A DNA stretch of 64,000 bases from Cereibacter azotoformans (GCA_017599285.1 JAGFXX010000001.1:1736001-1800000); one strand, 5' to 3'; shown: positions 49,695-58,214, counted from the stretch's first letter. Notes: generated from the sequence alone by a model not told the origin. Numbers and translations: made by a program.

Positions 49695-52207
49695 GGCGCC
49701 TCCGCAGCCAGCGCGCGCACCGCTTCGGCGTCCGGGCAGGCCAGGGCCCGCCGGGCCAGCGCCTGAAGCGCCGGGCGATCGGACTGGCGCAGCCGCTCCT
49801 TGACGGCGGGAATGTCGCGCGGCGTCATCGACAGCTCCTGCACGCCAAGCCCCGCCAGCAAGGCGGCGCCGAACGGGTCGCCCGCGATGCCGCCGCAGAC
49901 GCCGACCCAGCGGCCATGCACCTCGGCGCCCTTCACCGTCAGGTCGATGAGACGAAGGACGGCGGGATGGAGGCTGTCCGCCTCGGCCGCGAGCTGCGGA
50001 TTCTGGCGGTCGATGGCGAGCGCATATTGGGTCAGATCGTTGGTGCCGATCGAAAAGAAGTCGGCGTGGGCCGCCAGTTCGGCCGCCAGCAGCGCGGCCG
50101 AGGGCACCTCGACCATGATGCCCAGAGGCACAACGGGCGCCGCCAGTTCCTGCCGGATCCGCTCGCAGGTCTCGCGCAATTCCAGCAGTTCGCCGCGCGA
50201 CGTCACCATCGGGAACATGACCGATATCTGCGACCCGCTCGCCGCCGCGCGGTAGATCGCGCGCAGCTGCGGCAGAAGCAGGTCGCGGCGGCGCAGCAGC
50301 AGCCGCGCGCCGCGCACGCCAAGGAAGGGATTCTCCTCGCGCGGCAGGTCGAGATGGGCCACCTGCTTGTCGCCGCCGATGTCGAGGGCGCGGATCACCA
50401 GCGGCCGCCCCTCGAGCGCACGGGCCATCGCGCTGTAGGCCTCCATCTGCTCGTCCTCGGTCGGGCTGTCGCTGCGTTCGAGGAAGAGGAACTCGGTGCG
50501 CATCAGGCCCACGCCCTCGGCGCCCTGGTCAAGCGCGAAGGCCGCCTGCTCGGCCAGGTTGATGTTGGCGCCGATGTCGATCCGATGCCCGTCGCGGGTG
50601 GTGGCCGGCAGCGCCCGCGCCTCGGCCGCCCGTGCGCGGCGGGCCTCTTCCGCGGCGATCCAGTCGCGGGCCGAGGCGAGATCCTCCTCGGCCGGATCGA
50701 GCCAGAGCCGCCCCCCATGTCCGTCGATGATGGCCCGCGTGCCACTCTGCAGCCCCTCCACGCCGGCGCCCGCGCCGACGACGGCCGGCAGCCCCAGGGT
50801 CCGGGCCAGGATGGCGGTGTGCGAGGTGGGCCCGCCCAGCGCCGTCACGAGACCCGCGACCCGGTGCGCATCGAGCCCCGCGGCATCCGAGGGCGAGATG
50901 TCATCGGCCACGAGGATCGTGCCCTCGGGCAGGTCCGACAGGCTCGACCGGGCAAAGCGCGCGTCGATATGGGCCAGCACGCGCCGGCCCACGTCGCGCA
51001 AGTCGGCCGCGCGCGCGGCCAGAACCGGATTGCGCAGCGCCGAGAGCCGCGCCGCCATGTCCTCGTAGGCGCGGTGCCACGCCCAGGCGAGACCGTGCCC
51101 CTCCACCAGCCACTGCGAGGCGAGCGTGATGAGATCGGGATCGGCCAGCAACCCCGCCTGCGCGCGGAAGATCGCCGCGTCCGACTCGCCCAGCCTGCGC
51201 GCCGTGTCGTCGGCGAGCGCGTGGAGTTGTTCGGCCGTCTGCGCGAGCGCGACATGCAGGAGGTCCGCCGCGCGCCCCAGCTCGATCGGCTCGTCAGGGA
51301 TCTCCATCCCCTCGGGCTGCATCCGCACGATCCGCCCGATGGCAAGGCCGGGCGCGGCGGGCACGCCCTCGACGGCCTGCGCCGCGCCGGACGGCAGCCA
51401 GCCGCCGGCCGCCGCCGTGGCCCGGCGCTTCTCTTCGGCGCGGGCCGCATCCGCCTTCTCGCGCGCGCTGAGGCCGGTCAGGGTGGCCTTCATGGCGGCC
51501 AGCGCCTCGGCCGCCCCCTGCCCTTCGGCCGAGACCGTCAGCAGGTCGCCCTGCTTCAGCCCGAGGCCCAGAAGCGAGATCATGTTGCGCGCGTCGGCCA
51601 TCTCCGGGCCGTGGCGCACCCGGATCCGGCAGGGAAAGCGGCGCGCGGCCTCGGCCCATTCGGTCGCGGGGCGGGCATGGAGCCCGGTGGGGTAATCCAT
51701 CGTCCAGTCGAACCTCTGCGCGAAGTCCGTGGCCGGCTCGCCCGCCGCTTCGCCCCGGGCCGCCAGCCCGTTCAGCGCATCCGACAGGGCCTGCCGGTCG
51801 TCGGTGGCCGCCAGCGCCGCCAGCCGCTCCTCGTCCTGCAGGAGCCGCGTCAGCCGGCGGAGGATGTCGATGTGCCCATCCGACCGCGCGGCGATGGCCA
51901 CGACGAGGCGGGCCCGCTCGCCCGCGTTCCACTCGACGCCCTCGCGCACCTGAAGCACCGCGATGGCGTCCTGCAGGATCAGGTCCCGGTCCTCGACCGT
52001 GCCGTGCGGGATCGCGATCCCCTTCCCGAGATAGGTGTTCGAGACCGCCTCGCGCCGCATCATGCTGGCCTCGAAGCCCGATCGCACGCACCCGGCCGCG
52101 ACAAGGGCCGCCGCCGCCTGCGCAATGGCCTCGTGCTTCGTGGCCACCTGCGCGTCCAGCGTGATCAGCTCGCGCGGTCCCCGTCCCGGCGCCGTCAATG
52201 ACGTCAT
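49691..52207 (-). CDS. fruB: Multiphosphoryl transfer protein (EIIA-Fru/HPr/EI)
   Basis: This 838-residue protein joins three PTS parts, as in Rhodobacter capsulatus FruB. The first is an EIIA-Fru domain (about 5-145) with its active histidine in GIAIPHGTVEDRDL. The second is an HPr domain (about 165-255) with GLHARPATEWAEA and SLLGLGLKQGDLL. The third is enzyme I (about 280-830) with the phosphohistidine in LGGPTSHTAILARTLGLP, VGLMRTEFLFLERSD, SIGTNDLTQYALAIDRQN and the catalytic VCGGIAGDPFGAALL. It is the first gene of the fru operon, behind GGGAGGAG and a LacI-type operator. Confidence 0.97.
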   Translation of the reverse strand: MTSLTAPGRGPRELITLDAQVATKHEAIAQAAAALVAAGCVRSGFEASMMRREAVSNTYLGKGIAIPHGTVEDRDLILQDAIAVLQVREGVEWNAGERARLVVAIAARSDGHIDILRRLTRLLQDEERLAALAATDDRQALSDALNGLAARGEAAGEPATDFAQRFDWTMDYPTGLHARPATEWAEAARRFPCRIRVRHGPEMADARNMISLLGLGLKQGDLLTVSAEGQGAAEALAAMKATLTGLSAREKADAARAEEKRRATAAAGGWLPSGAAQAVEGVPAAPGLAIGRIVRMQPEGMEIPDEPIELGRAADLLHVALAQTAEQLHALADDTARRLGESDAAIFRAQAGLLADPDLITLASQWLVEGHGLAWAWHRAYEDMAARLSALRNPVLAARAADLRDVGRRVLAHIDARFARSSLSDLPEGTILVADDISPSDAAGLDAHRVAGLVTALGGPTSHTAILARTLGLPAVVGAGAGVEGLQSGTRAIIDGHGGRLWLDPAEEDLASARDWIAAEEARRARAAEARALPATTRDGHRIDIGANINLAEQAAFALDQGAEGVGLMRTEFLFLERSDSPTEDEQMEAYSAMARALEGRPLVIRALDIGGDKQVAHLDLPREENPFLGVRGARLLLRRRDLLLPQLRAIYRAAASGSQISVMFPMVTSRGELLELRETCERIRQELAAPVVPLGIMVEVPSAALLAAELAAHADFFSIGTNDLTQYALAIDRQNPQLAAEADSLHPAVLRLIDLTVKGAEVHGRWVGVCGGIAGDPFGAALLAGLGVQELSMTPRDIPAVKERLRQSDRPALQALARRALACPDAEAVRALAAEAP

Positions 52208-52249
52208 CGACTCCTCCCCAGATCGCTCATGGATTCACCTTACCGAATT

Positions 52250-52265
52250 GTGGAAACGTTTCCAC
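52250..52265. promoter_or_regulatory. FruR operator 1
   Basis: GTGGAAACGTTTCCAC is a perfect 16-base palindrome of the LacI/GalR class, 43 bases before fruB. It is centrally placed in the fruB-fruR divergent gap. A second, imperfect copy lies at 52356. Confidence 0.85.
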
Positions 52266-52355
52266 TGCATTTTTTTCTGTGGAGCCCTTTTTCACCGCCG
52301 CTCGGGATCTTCTTGCCTTGGGAACGCCCGCGCGTCATTCTCGGCGCCGATCCAA

Positions 52356-52371
52356 GTGGAAACGATTGCGC
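52356..52371. promoter_or_regulatory. FruR operator 2 (imperfect)
   Basis: GTGGAAACGATTGCGC matches the first nine bases of operator 1 exactly and is degenerate after that. It abuts the fruR ATG at 52372, so binding would block fruR expression (autoregulation). The two sites are 106 bases apart, a spacing that would allow looping. Confidence 0.65.
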
Positions 52372-53361
52372 ATGACCGTCAGCATCAAGGATGTCGCCCG
52401 TGCGGCGGGCGTTGCGCCCTCCACCGTTTCGCGGGCGCTGGGAAAGGGGCCCGTCAGCGCGGAAGTGCGGACACTGGTCGAGGCAGCGGTGGCCGCGACG
52501 GGATACCGGCCCAACCTCTCGGCCCGCCGGCTGCGCTCGCAGGCTCCGACCACCGTGGGTCTGGTGCTGGCCGACATCCGCAACCCGTTCTTCACGCGCC
52601 TGAGCTTTGGCGTCGAGGATGCAGCCTACCGCGCGGGCCTCCGGGTCTTTCTCTGCAACACCGACGAAGACCCGGCGCGCGAGGCGATGCATCTCGAGAT
52701 GATGGCGGGCGAACGGGTGAGCGGGCTGATCCTTGCCCCGACCCGCCAGTTGCAGCCCGAGGCTCTGAAACGGCTCAGGATGCCGGTGGTGCTGGTGGAT
52801 CGCGACCCGGAAGGCGCCGGCTGCGATGCCGTCACGCTGGACAACGAGGGGGCGATGCGGGCGCTCGTCGATCATGTGGTGGCGGGCGGGCGGCGGCGGA
52901 TCTCGGGCCTCTTCGGGGCGAACAGCTTCACCGGCGAGGCGCGGGCCGCAGGTTTCGCTCGGGCGATGGCGCGCCACGGGCTGCCCGCGCTTGTCCACCA
53001 CGCGCCGCCCAATGCGGCCGCCGGCTATGCCGCCCTCGCCGACTGGCTCGGGCACGAACAGCCCGAGGCCCTGATCGTGAGCAACGGGCTCTTTCTCGAG
53101 GCGGCGGTGCGCTTCTGCCATGACCGCGGCCTGTCCATCCCGCGCGATCTGGCGCTTGCCGGCGTGGACGACGATCCTTGGACGGGCATCGTCAATCCGG
53201 GCCTGACGGTGCTGCGCCAACCGGCCGAAGCGATGGGCCGCGAGGCGCTCTCGCTCTTGCTCGCCCGGCTCGATGCGCCGGAGCGCCCCCGCCGCAAGCT
53301 GGTGCTGGACAGCGAGCTTGTGCCCCGGGCCTCGACGGCCGACCGGCGCGGCGGCGCCTGA
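52372..53361 (+). CDS. fruR: LacI-family regulator of the fructose PTS
   Basis: This 329-residue LacI/GalR protein has its HTH at residues 4-25 (SIKDVARAAGVAPSTVSRALGKGPVS), the hinge region YRPNLSARRLRSQAPTTVGLVLADIRNPFF, and the periplasmic-binding-protein-like effector domain ending with GVDDDPWTGIVNPGLTVLRQPAEAMGREAL. It is divergent from fruB, and the gap contains two sequences of its expected operator type. It is therefore named FruR by context; in E. coli the unrelated-in-role Cra shares the fold. The start ATG (MTVSIKDVA) follows a weak Shine-Dalgarno sequence inside operator 2. An upstream frame to 52198 is noise. Confidence 0.9.
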   Translation: MTVSIKDVARAAGVAPSTVSRALGKGPVSAEVRTLVEAAVAATGYRPNLSARRLRSQAPTTVGLVLADIRNPFFTRLSFGVEDAAYRAGLRVFLCNTDEDPAREAMHLEMMAGERVSGLILAPTRQLQPEALKRLRMPVVLVDRDPEGAGCDAVTLDNEGAMRALVDHVVAGGRRRISGLFGANSFTGEARAAGFARAMARHGLPALVHHAPPNAAAGYAALADWLGHEQPEALIVSNGLFLEAAVRFCHDRGLSIPRDLALAGVDDDPWTGIVNPGLTVLRQPAEAMGREALSLLLARLDAPERPRRKLVLDSELVPRASTADRRGGA

Positions 53362-53460
53362 AGACGAAGACCGGAACAGGCGCGCGGCCTTCCGTGACGG
53401 CAGGCAGGAACAGGCCGCCGCGCCCCTTGTTTCCGCAGCATCCCAAGCTGCGAGGCACCC

Positions 53461-53553
53461 ATGGAACCGAAGGACAAGGGCCTCTTCGTGCTCCTGCTTT
53501 TCGCGCTCAGCGCGACATCGGCGGGCATGATCGTCAACGTCTGGCCCTATTGA
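53461..53553 (+). CDS. Possible 30-residue membrane microprotein
   Basis: An ATG-initiated ORF encodes 30 residues: a charged start (MEPKDKG), one hydrophobic stretch (LFVLLLFALSATSAGMIVNV), and an aromatic end. GCGAGGCACCC precedes the ATG. It stands alone between fruR and the alpha/beta hydrolase, which is convergent. The hydrophobic composition is typical of small membrane peptides, but nothing else supports it, so chance is a real alternative. Confidence 0.4.
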   Translation: MEPKDKGLFVLLLFALSATSAGMIVNVWPY

Positions 53554-53585
53554 CCCGACCGAAGCGGCGGCCCACAGGCCCCGAC

Positions 53586-54488
53586 TCACGCCCGGCGCAG
53601 GGATGACCTTGGCGCCGGCGCGGCAAAGGCGCTGACCACGGCCTCGCGCACCGCCTGCGGCATCGCGTGATGGATCGCATGACCCGCTCCGGGGCAGCGG
53701 ATGATCCGCAGATGCTCGACCCGCGCCTCGAGCCAGGGCAGGTGCCACTCGGGATCGGCCGTGCGGTCGCCCGTTCCGACGACGGCCGTGGTCGGAATGC
53801 GGATGCAAAGCCGGTCCTGGGCCGCTTCCATCGTGTCGTTGAACTGCACGAGCTCGGCCCCCGCCGTCAGGACCGACTCCGGCTGCACGGCGTGTTCGAG
53901 CGGGAAATACTCCATCCAGGGCGGCACACCGTTTGGCGCCATCATGGTCTGCAGGATGCTGTGGCGGAAGAAGGGAAGGATCCGGGGGATCAGCGGCCGG
54001 ACAAGCGCCCCGAAGCGCGGCGCCGCGGCGAGGCGCAAGGCCGGCATCCACCGCTCGGGCGTGGGCCGGCAGAAAGGGGCCAGCAGAACCAGCCCGGTCA
54101 GCCGCCGCGGGCTGCGCTGCGCGAGGCAGAGCGCCGCGCCCGCGGCCAGCGAATGCGCCACCAGCCCGCAGCGCCCGACCGAAAGCGCCTCGATGAACCG
54201 GCCGAGCCAGCGGGCAAGGCCTTGCGGATCGTTCCGCCCGTCTCGCAGCGGCGCGCTGTAGCCATAGCCGGGCCGGTCGGGCGCGATCCAGCGCAGGCCC
54301 GGCACCTCGGGGAAGGCGCGCAGGATCTCTTCGCCGAGGCTGCCGTTGCCATGCAGGAGCACGACCGGCAGGCCGTGCCCCAGGCTGTGATAGTGGACGC
54401 CGCGCCCGTCCACGCTGATCACGTCCCCGATCAGGGGCCGTGACCGCTTCGTCAGGGAGGCGGGGCCGGAGCCGGCATGCGACAGCAC
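53586..54488 (-). CDS. Alpha/beta hydrolase
   Basis: The roughly 300-residue protein has the alpha/beta-hydrolase fold: oxyanion HGNGS in PVVLLHGNGSLGEEIL, nucleophile in GLVAHSLAAGAALCLAQ (Ser), a late acid in VVGTGDRTADPEWHL, and the catalytic His in CPGAGHAIHHAMPQ. Substrate is unknown. I propose the GTG at 54488 as start because GAGAGGGG precedes it; the frame has no ATG nearby and the start is the least certain part. It opens the group of accessory stress-type genes. Confidence 0.78.
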   Translation of the reverse strand: MLSHAGSGPASLTKRSRPLIGDVISVDGRGVHYHSLGHGLPVVLLHGNGSLGEEILRAFPEVPGLRWIAPDRPGYGYSAPLRDGRNDPQGLARWLGRFIEALSVGRCGLVAHSLAAGAALCLAQRSPRRLTGLVLLAPFCRPTPERWMPALRLAAAPRFGALVRPLIPRILPFFRHSILQTMMAPNGVPPWMEYFPLEHAVQPESVLTAGAELVQFNDTMEAAQDRLCIRIPTTAVVGTGDRTADPEWHLPWLEARVEHLRIIRCPGAGHAIHHAMPQAVREAVVSAFAAPAPRSSLRRA

Positions 54489-54501
54489 GGGACGACCCCT
54501 C

Positions 54502-54753
54502 TCAGGGCCGCGGGCCGCGCGGATGGCTGGTGCCGCGTTCCGCCGCAACCTCGCCGCTCTTGGCGGCCTTGAAGAAGACCACGAGTTGCCAGATGGCCGA
54601 GAGACCGACGAGAATATAGACGATCCGCGCGAGGATCGCGGTCTGCCCGCCGAAGATGGCGGCCACGAGATCGAACTGGAAGAGGCCGACAAGCAGCCAG
54701 TTCAGTCCGCCCACGATGATCAGGCACAGGGTAACGAGGTTCAGGCCGTGCAT
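54502..54753 (-). CDS. DUF378-type small membrane protein
   Basis: The 83-residue protein (MHGLNLVTLCLIIVGGLNWLLVGLFQFDLVAAIFGGQTAILARIVYILVGLSAIWQLV) has two spans and matches the DUF378 pattern, including GGLNWLLVG and the central FGG. DUF378 proteins are membrane proteins of unknown role, often near stress genes. The start ATG follows AGGAAGGAC. It precedes the hydrolase by 13 bases on the same strand, so the two may be cotranscribed, and is divergent from the manganese catalase. Confidence 0.85.
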   Translation of the reverse strand: MHGLNLVTLCLIIVGGLNWLLVGLFQFDLVAAIFGGQTAILARIVYILVGLSAIWQLVVFFKAAKSGEVAAERGTSHPRGPRP

Positions 54754-54976
54754 GGCTTGTCCTTCCTGGGATGAGGTCTGCAACAGGGAGAGAGGGACGT
54801 GAACCGCACCGGGCCCCCAAAGTTCCCGGTCCGCCCGCGCCTGCCGGCGGGCGCGGATCCGCCACGCAGGGCCGCCGCCGCGGTGGGACGCGCGCTCCGG
54901 GGCGAAGATGCCCCGGGGCCCGGAACAACGGCCGCTGACGCCGGTTCTCGGGCGGCTCGCAACAGGAGGATCACAC

Positions 54977-55801
54977 ATGTTTTATGTCGACAAGAGGCTG
55001 CAGTTTCCGGTCCGGGTCGAGACCCCGAACCCGGTCTTTGCCCGTGCGCTTCAGCAGGCGATCGGCGGCGTCGAGGGCGAGATCCGGGTGGCCATGCAGT
55101 ATTTCTTCCAGGCCTGCGGGGCGCGGGGCAATCCCAAGTATCGCGACCTGTTGATGAACACCGCCGCCGAGGAGCTTGGACATATCGAGATGCTGGCCAC
55201 GGCCGTCGCGCTGAACCTCGAGGGCGCGCCGCTGTCGCTGCAGGAAGAGGCCGCGGCCGATCCGGTGGCGGGGGCGGTCATGGGAGGGATCAACCTCAAG
55301 AACCTGCTCTCGGCCGGGCTGTCGGCCATGCCCGTGGACAGCGACGGCGTGCCGTTCGACATGTCGCACATCTATGCCAGCGGCAACATCGCCGCGGACA
55401 TGGGCGCCAACGTGACCGCCGAATCGACCGGCCGGATCCTCGCCACGCGGCTTTACAACATGACGAACGACCCGGGCATGAAGGAGATGCTGGCCTTCCT
55501 GATCGCGCGCGACACGATGCACCAGAACCAGTGGCTCGCCGCGCTGGAAGAGCTGGGTGGCCACGAGACCGTCTATCCGATCCCCAACAGCTTCCCGCAG
55601 TCCGAAGAGAACCAGGACTTCAGCTACGCCTTCCTCGGGTTCCAGCGCGATGGAAGCGAGCCGGTGCAGGGCCGCTGGAGCGAGGGCGCCTCGATCGACG
55701 GCAACGGCACCTTCACCTCGCGCCCGATGGAGCCCATGGGCGAAGAGCCGAACCTCGGCCCGGCGCGCGAGAACAGCGGCGCGCAGGCCGAACAGCTGTA
55801 G
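54977..55801 (+). CDS. Manganese catalase
   Basis: The 274-residue protein is a non-haem dimanganese catalase that removes hydrogen peroxide. It starts MFYVDKRLQFPVRVETPNPVFARALQQAIGG. Metal ligands are in GEIRVAMQYFFQACG (Glu), TAAEELGHIEMLATAVALNL (Glu, His), and ARDTMHQNQWLAALEEL (Glu/His region). The ATG at 54977 follows AACAGGAGGA with good spacing. It is followed after 10 bases by an exported HIRAN-like gene on the same strand, and lies near the DUF892 gene, all of which are typical of general stress islands. Confidence 0.95.
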   Translation: MFYVDKRLQFPVRVETPNPVFARALQQAIGGVEGEIRVAMQYFFQACGARGNPKYRDLLMNTAAEELGHIEMLATAVALNLEGAPLSLQEEAAADPVAGAVMGGINLKNLLSAGLSAMPVDSDGVPFDMSHIYASGNIAADMGANVTAESTGRILATRLYNMTNDPGMKEMLAFLIARDTMHQNQWLAALEELGGHETVYPIPNSFPQSEENQDFSYAFLGFQRDGSEPVQGRWSEGASIDGNGTFTSRPMEPMGEEPNLGPARENSGAQAEQL

Positions 55802-55811
55802 GAGGCACCTC

Positions 55812-56174
55812 GTGGACCGCAGACATCTGCTTCTGGCCGGCGGAGGGGCGCTGGCCGCCCTTCCGCTTGCGGCGGCCCCGCGTGCCACCGGGGGGATTCC
55901 CGTGCTCGAGACCTACATCGCCAGCCGCGACCGCTTCCCGGCCGCCCCGCCGCCGCGGCCGGGCGAGCGGCTCCGGCTGCGGCGCGATCCCGCGCGCGGC
56001 TTCGATCCGCGCTCGGTGCGGGTGGAACGCGCCTCGGGGGAAGCCCTGGGCTATCTGCCCGGACAGCCGGTGCAGATCCTCGCCGCGCTCATGGATCGCG
56101 GCGCCGAGGCCCATGCGCTGGCCGAGGAGGGCGGCGGGCTTCGCATCTATCTCCACCTGCCGCAGGCCATCTGA
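55812..56174 (+). CDS. Tat-exported HIRAN-like protein
   Basis: The 120-residue protein starts GTG with GGAGG seven bases upstream. Its N-terminus is a twin-arginine-type signal (MDRRHLLLAGGGALAALPLAAAPRA). The mature part resembles a HIRAN domain (GERLRLRRDPARGFDPRSVRVERASGEALGYLPGQPVQILAALMDRG), with the typical RxP-x-DP-V and LGYLP. HIRAN domains in other proteins bind DNA ends and are cytoplasmic, so a periplasmic copy is unexpected. It is cotranscribed with the manganese catalase (10-base gap). I am confident of the gene but less so of the fold. Confidence 0.75.
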   Translation: MDRRHLLLAGGGALAALPLAAAPRATGGIPVLETYIASRDRFPAAPPPRPGERLRLRRDPARGFDPRSVRVERASGEALGYLPGQPVQILAALMDRGAEAHALAEEGGGLRIYLHLPQAI

Positions 56175-56179
56175 CGCGC

Positions 56180-56208
56180 GGGGCCGGCCCCTTGGCAGGG
56201 CCGGCCCC
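56180..56208 (+). terminator. Probable terminator after the catalase unit
   Basis: GGGGCCGGCCC/GGGCCGGCCCC with a seven-base loop follows the stop of the HIRAN-like gene by five bases. No T-run follows. It is also positioned to stop the convergent DUF892 gene. Confidence 0.5.
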
Positions 56209-56259
56209 ATGATCCGGCGGGCGGCGGCTCGGCGCCGTCCCGACCTTCCGGCGCCACCG

Positions 56260-56766
56260 TCACACGTCGGCGCGCATGCCACCGGCCTTCAGCGAGAGAT
56301 AGGTGCTCGTCACCTGCGGCAGATGCTCGGCGATCCAGGCGGCCATGCGCTTCTCCTCATCGAGGCTCTGCTGCAGCAGCTCCGTCGCCGAGGTCTCGCC
56401 ATTCTCGCGCGCCATGGTCAACAGCATCGTGTAGGCGGCGATCTCGTAATTCTCGAAGGCCAGGTTCGCCATCGAGTTCTTCAGGATCTCGTCCTGGGCC
56501 GGCACATGCCCAAGGGCGGCCATGCTGCCCATGGCCGAGAGGAACATGTCCTTCATCCCCGAGGGGCTTTCCTCGACCATGCCAAGGATCTGCTTGAGAC
56601 GCTCGACCTGGCCCTCCGTCTCGGTGATGTGCTGCTGCAGCATGGCCGAAACATCGGGATAGTGCTCCAGCCGGTTCAACTGCGGCTGCATGATAGACAA
56701 GGCCTGCTTTTCCATCGCATGAGCGTTCTTCAGCCCTTCGATGAAAGTTTGACGCATCACGTCCAT
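56260..56766 (-). CDS. Ferritin-like DUF892 (YciE/YciF) protein
   Basis: The 168-residue protein is a four-helix DUF892 protein (MDVMRQTFIEGLKNAHAMEKQALSIMQPQLNRLEHYPDVSAMLQQHITETEGQVERLKQIL; FENYEIAAYTMLLTMAR; LLQQSLDEEKRMAAWIAEHLPQVTSTYLSLKAG). Glu/His positions in each helix could hold a di-metal site; the second-half ExxxxY-type placement is visible in NYEIAAY. YciE/YciF-type genes are stress-induced, often with catalase. The ATG at 56766 follows AAGGAGACC; an earlier codon at 56787 would add seven residues. Confidence 0.9.
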   Translation of the reverse strand: MDVMRQTFIEGLKNAHAMEKQALSIMQPQLNRLEHYPDVSAMLQQHITETEGQVERLKQILGMVEESPSGMKDMFLSAMGSMAALGHVPAQDEILKNSMANLAFENYEIAAYTMLLTMARENGETSATELLQQSLDEEKRMAAWIAEHLPQVTSTYLSLKAGGMRADV

Positions 56767-57047
56767 GTTGGGGTCTCCTTGTGCCACTGCCCCCGAACCG
56801 ACGGGAAGCTGGGAAGTTCCGCATCATGGACCACCTGACGCTGCTTCCCCTTCTCGTGCCTGCCCTTTCGGGATCCGGCCGCATGGCCCACAGCCGCTGA
56901 CCGGCGCCGCGGCGCCGCACCCCGCTGAAAAGTACTCGCCCCGCTTGCGCCGCGCCGGGAGGATCCTCAGGTCAATCTTGGGAGAGACCGGCGAGCGACA
57001 GGAACCTCAGGGCCTGCGCCGGGGTTCCCTCGTCGGAGGAGATGACC

Positions 57048-57491
57048 ATGAACATGGGGTTGCAGAAGGGCTTGCTGGCGGGCCTTGCCGTGCTGGTCGT
57101 CGAGGACGACTATTTCCTCGCCCATGAACTTGCCGAGATTCTCGAGGCCGAGGGGGCACAGGTCTCGGGCCCGGCCGGCACCCTGACCGAGGCCATGGAT
57201 CTCGCCAGCCGCGCGCCGCTGGATGCGGCCGTTCTGGATGTGAACCTTCGTCATCTGACGGTGCAGCCGGTGATCGAGGTGCTGGCACGCCGGGACATCC
57301 CCGTGCTTCTCCTGACGGGGGCCGATGTCGCCTCGCTGCCGCCGGACCTGTGCCGACAGCCCATCATGAGCAAACCCGTGGACGATCGCGCGCTCGTGGC
57401 CCGCCTGGCCGCCTTCGCGCGACCGTCGGCCGATATTCCCGATCCCGCCCAGGCCGTGCCTCTCAGCCCGCGGAAATCTCCGCCGGTGTGA
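57048..57491 (+). CDS. Single-domain response regulator
   Basis: The 147-residue protein is a receiver domain alone. Residues near 14-22 (LVVEDDYFLAHELAEIL) hold the acidic pair, the phospho-acceptor Asp is in LDAAVLDVNLRH, and Thr and Lys are in VLLLTGADV and PIMSKPVDD. No output domain follows. GGAGGAG lies directly before ATGACCATG; the second ATG has the better spacing. No histidine kinase is in the window, so the partner is elsewhere. Its place beside the stress genes suggests a role in their control. Confidence 0.85.
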   Translation: MNMGLQKGLLAGLAVLVVEDDYFLAHELAEILEAEGAQVSGPAGTLTEAMDLASRAPLDAAVLDVNLRHLTVQPVIEVLARRDIPVLLLTGADVASLPPDLCRQPIMSKPVDDRALVARLAAFARPSADIPDPAQAVPLSPRKSPPV

Positions 57492-57629
57492 CATGGTCAC
57501 GCCTTGGCGGCGGACATATCCCCTATCAGCGGGTGTGGCGCGTCATCCGGCAGGACGCGGCGAGGGTCCGCGGATGCCGCGCCCGGCCGCCGTCCGCCGA
57601 TGCCGCACAGGATCGAAAGGGAGAGGAAG

Positions 57630-58214
57630 ATGGATAGAGTTGCACCGAGGATCGCGCTTCTGCTCTGGCTTGCGGGCGCGGCCGTGAGCCCGGCCGCCGC
57701 AGAGTCGCCGGATCAGGGCGCGGACCTGACGACCCGGCAGGAACAGGCGCGCGCCGCGATCAAGCATCTGCAACTGTCGCTTCAACTGGCGCTGGGGTAC
57801 GCGATGCTGGAGGCCGGACCCGAAGGCGCCATCCAGACCTGCAACCTGTCGGCGCTTCCCATGACCGACGAGATCTCCGGGGCGATGGGCGCCGAGATCG
57901 GCCGAACCGCGCTTCGCCTCCGCAACCCGGCCAACGCGCCCGATGAGTGGGAGCAGGAGCAGCTGCATTCCTTCGAGGCCCGGCTTGCCGCCGGCGAGCC
58001 CGCCGCGGCGATCGAGGCGGTCAGGCAGGACGAGACCGGCTTCCGCTTCATGAAGGCGATCCCGATGCAGGACCAATGCGCCGTCTGCCACGGCACCGAA
58101 GTCGATCCGGCCCTGCAGGAGCGGATCGGCAAGCTCTATCCCGCGGACGAGGCCACCGGCTTTCGGACCGGAGACCTGCGCGGCGCCTTCACGGTGACGA
58201 TCCCAAGTCCCTGA
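57630..58214 (+). CDS. Exported haem-binding Tll0287-like (DUF3365) protein
   Basis: The 194-residue protein has a signal peptide (MDRVAPRIALLLWLAGAAVSPAAAE) and one c-type haem motif, CAVCH, in AIPMQDQCAVCHGTEVDPALQERI. The rest follows the Tll0287/DUF3365 pattern, a PAS-like haem-sensing domain found in periplasmic proteins and sensor kinases (AIQTCNLSALPMTDEIS, RNPANAPDEWEQEQLHSFEARLA). It has no transmitter domain here, so it may be a soluble redox or sensor component. The start follows GAAAGGGAGAGG. The gap from the receiver gene (138 bases) shows nothing else. Confidence 0.82.
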   Translation: MDRVAPRIALLLWLAGAAVSPAAAESPDQGADLTTRQEQARAAIKHLQLSLQLALGYAMLEAGPEGAIQTCNLSALPMTDEISGAMGAEIGRTALRLRNPANAPDEWEQEQLHSFEARLAAGEPAAAIEAVRQDETGFRFMKAIPMQDQCAVCHGTEVDPALQERIGKLYPADEATGFRTGDLRGAFTVTIPSP

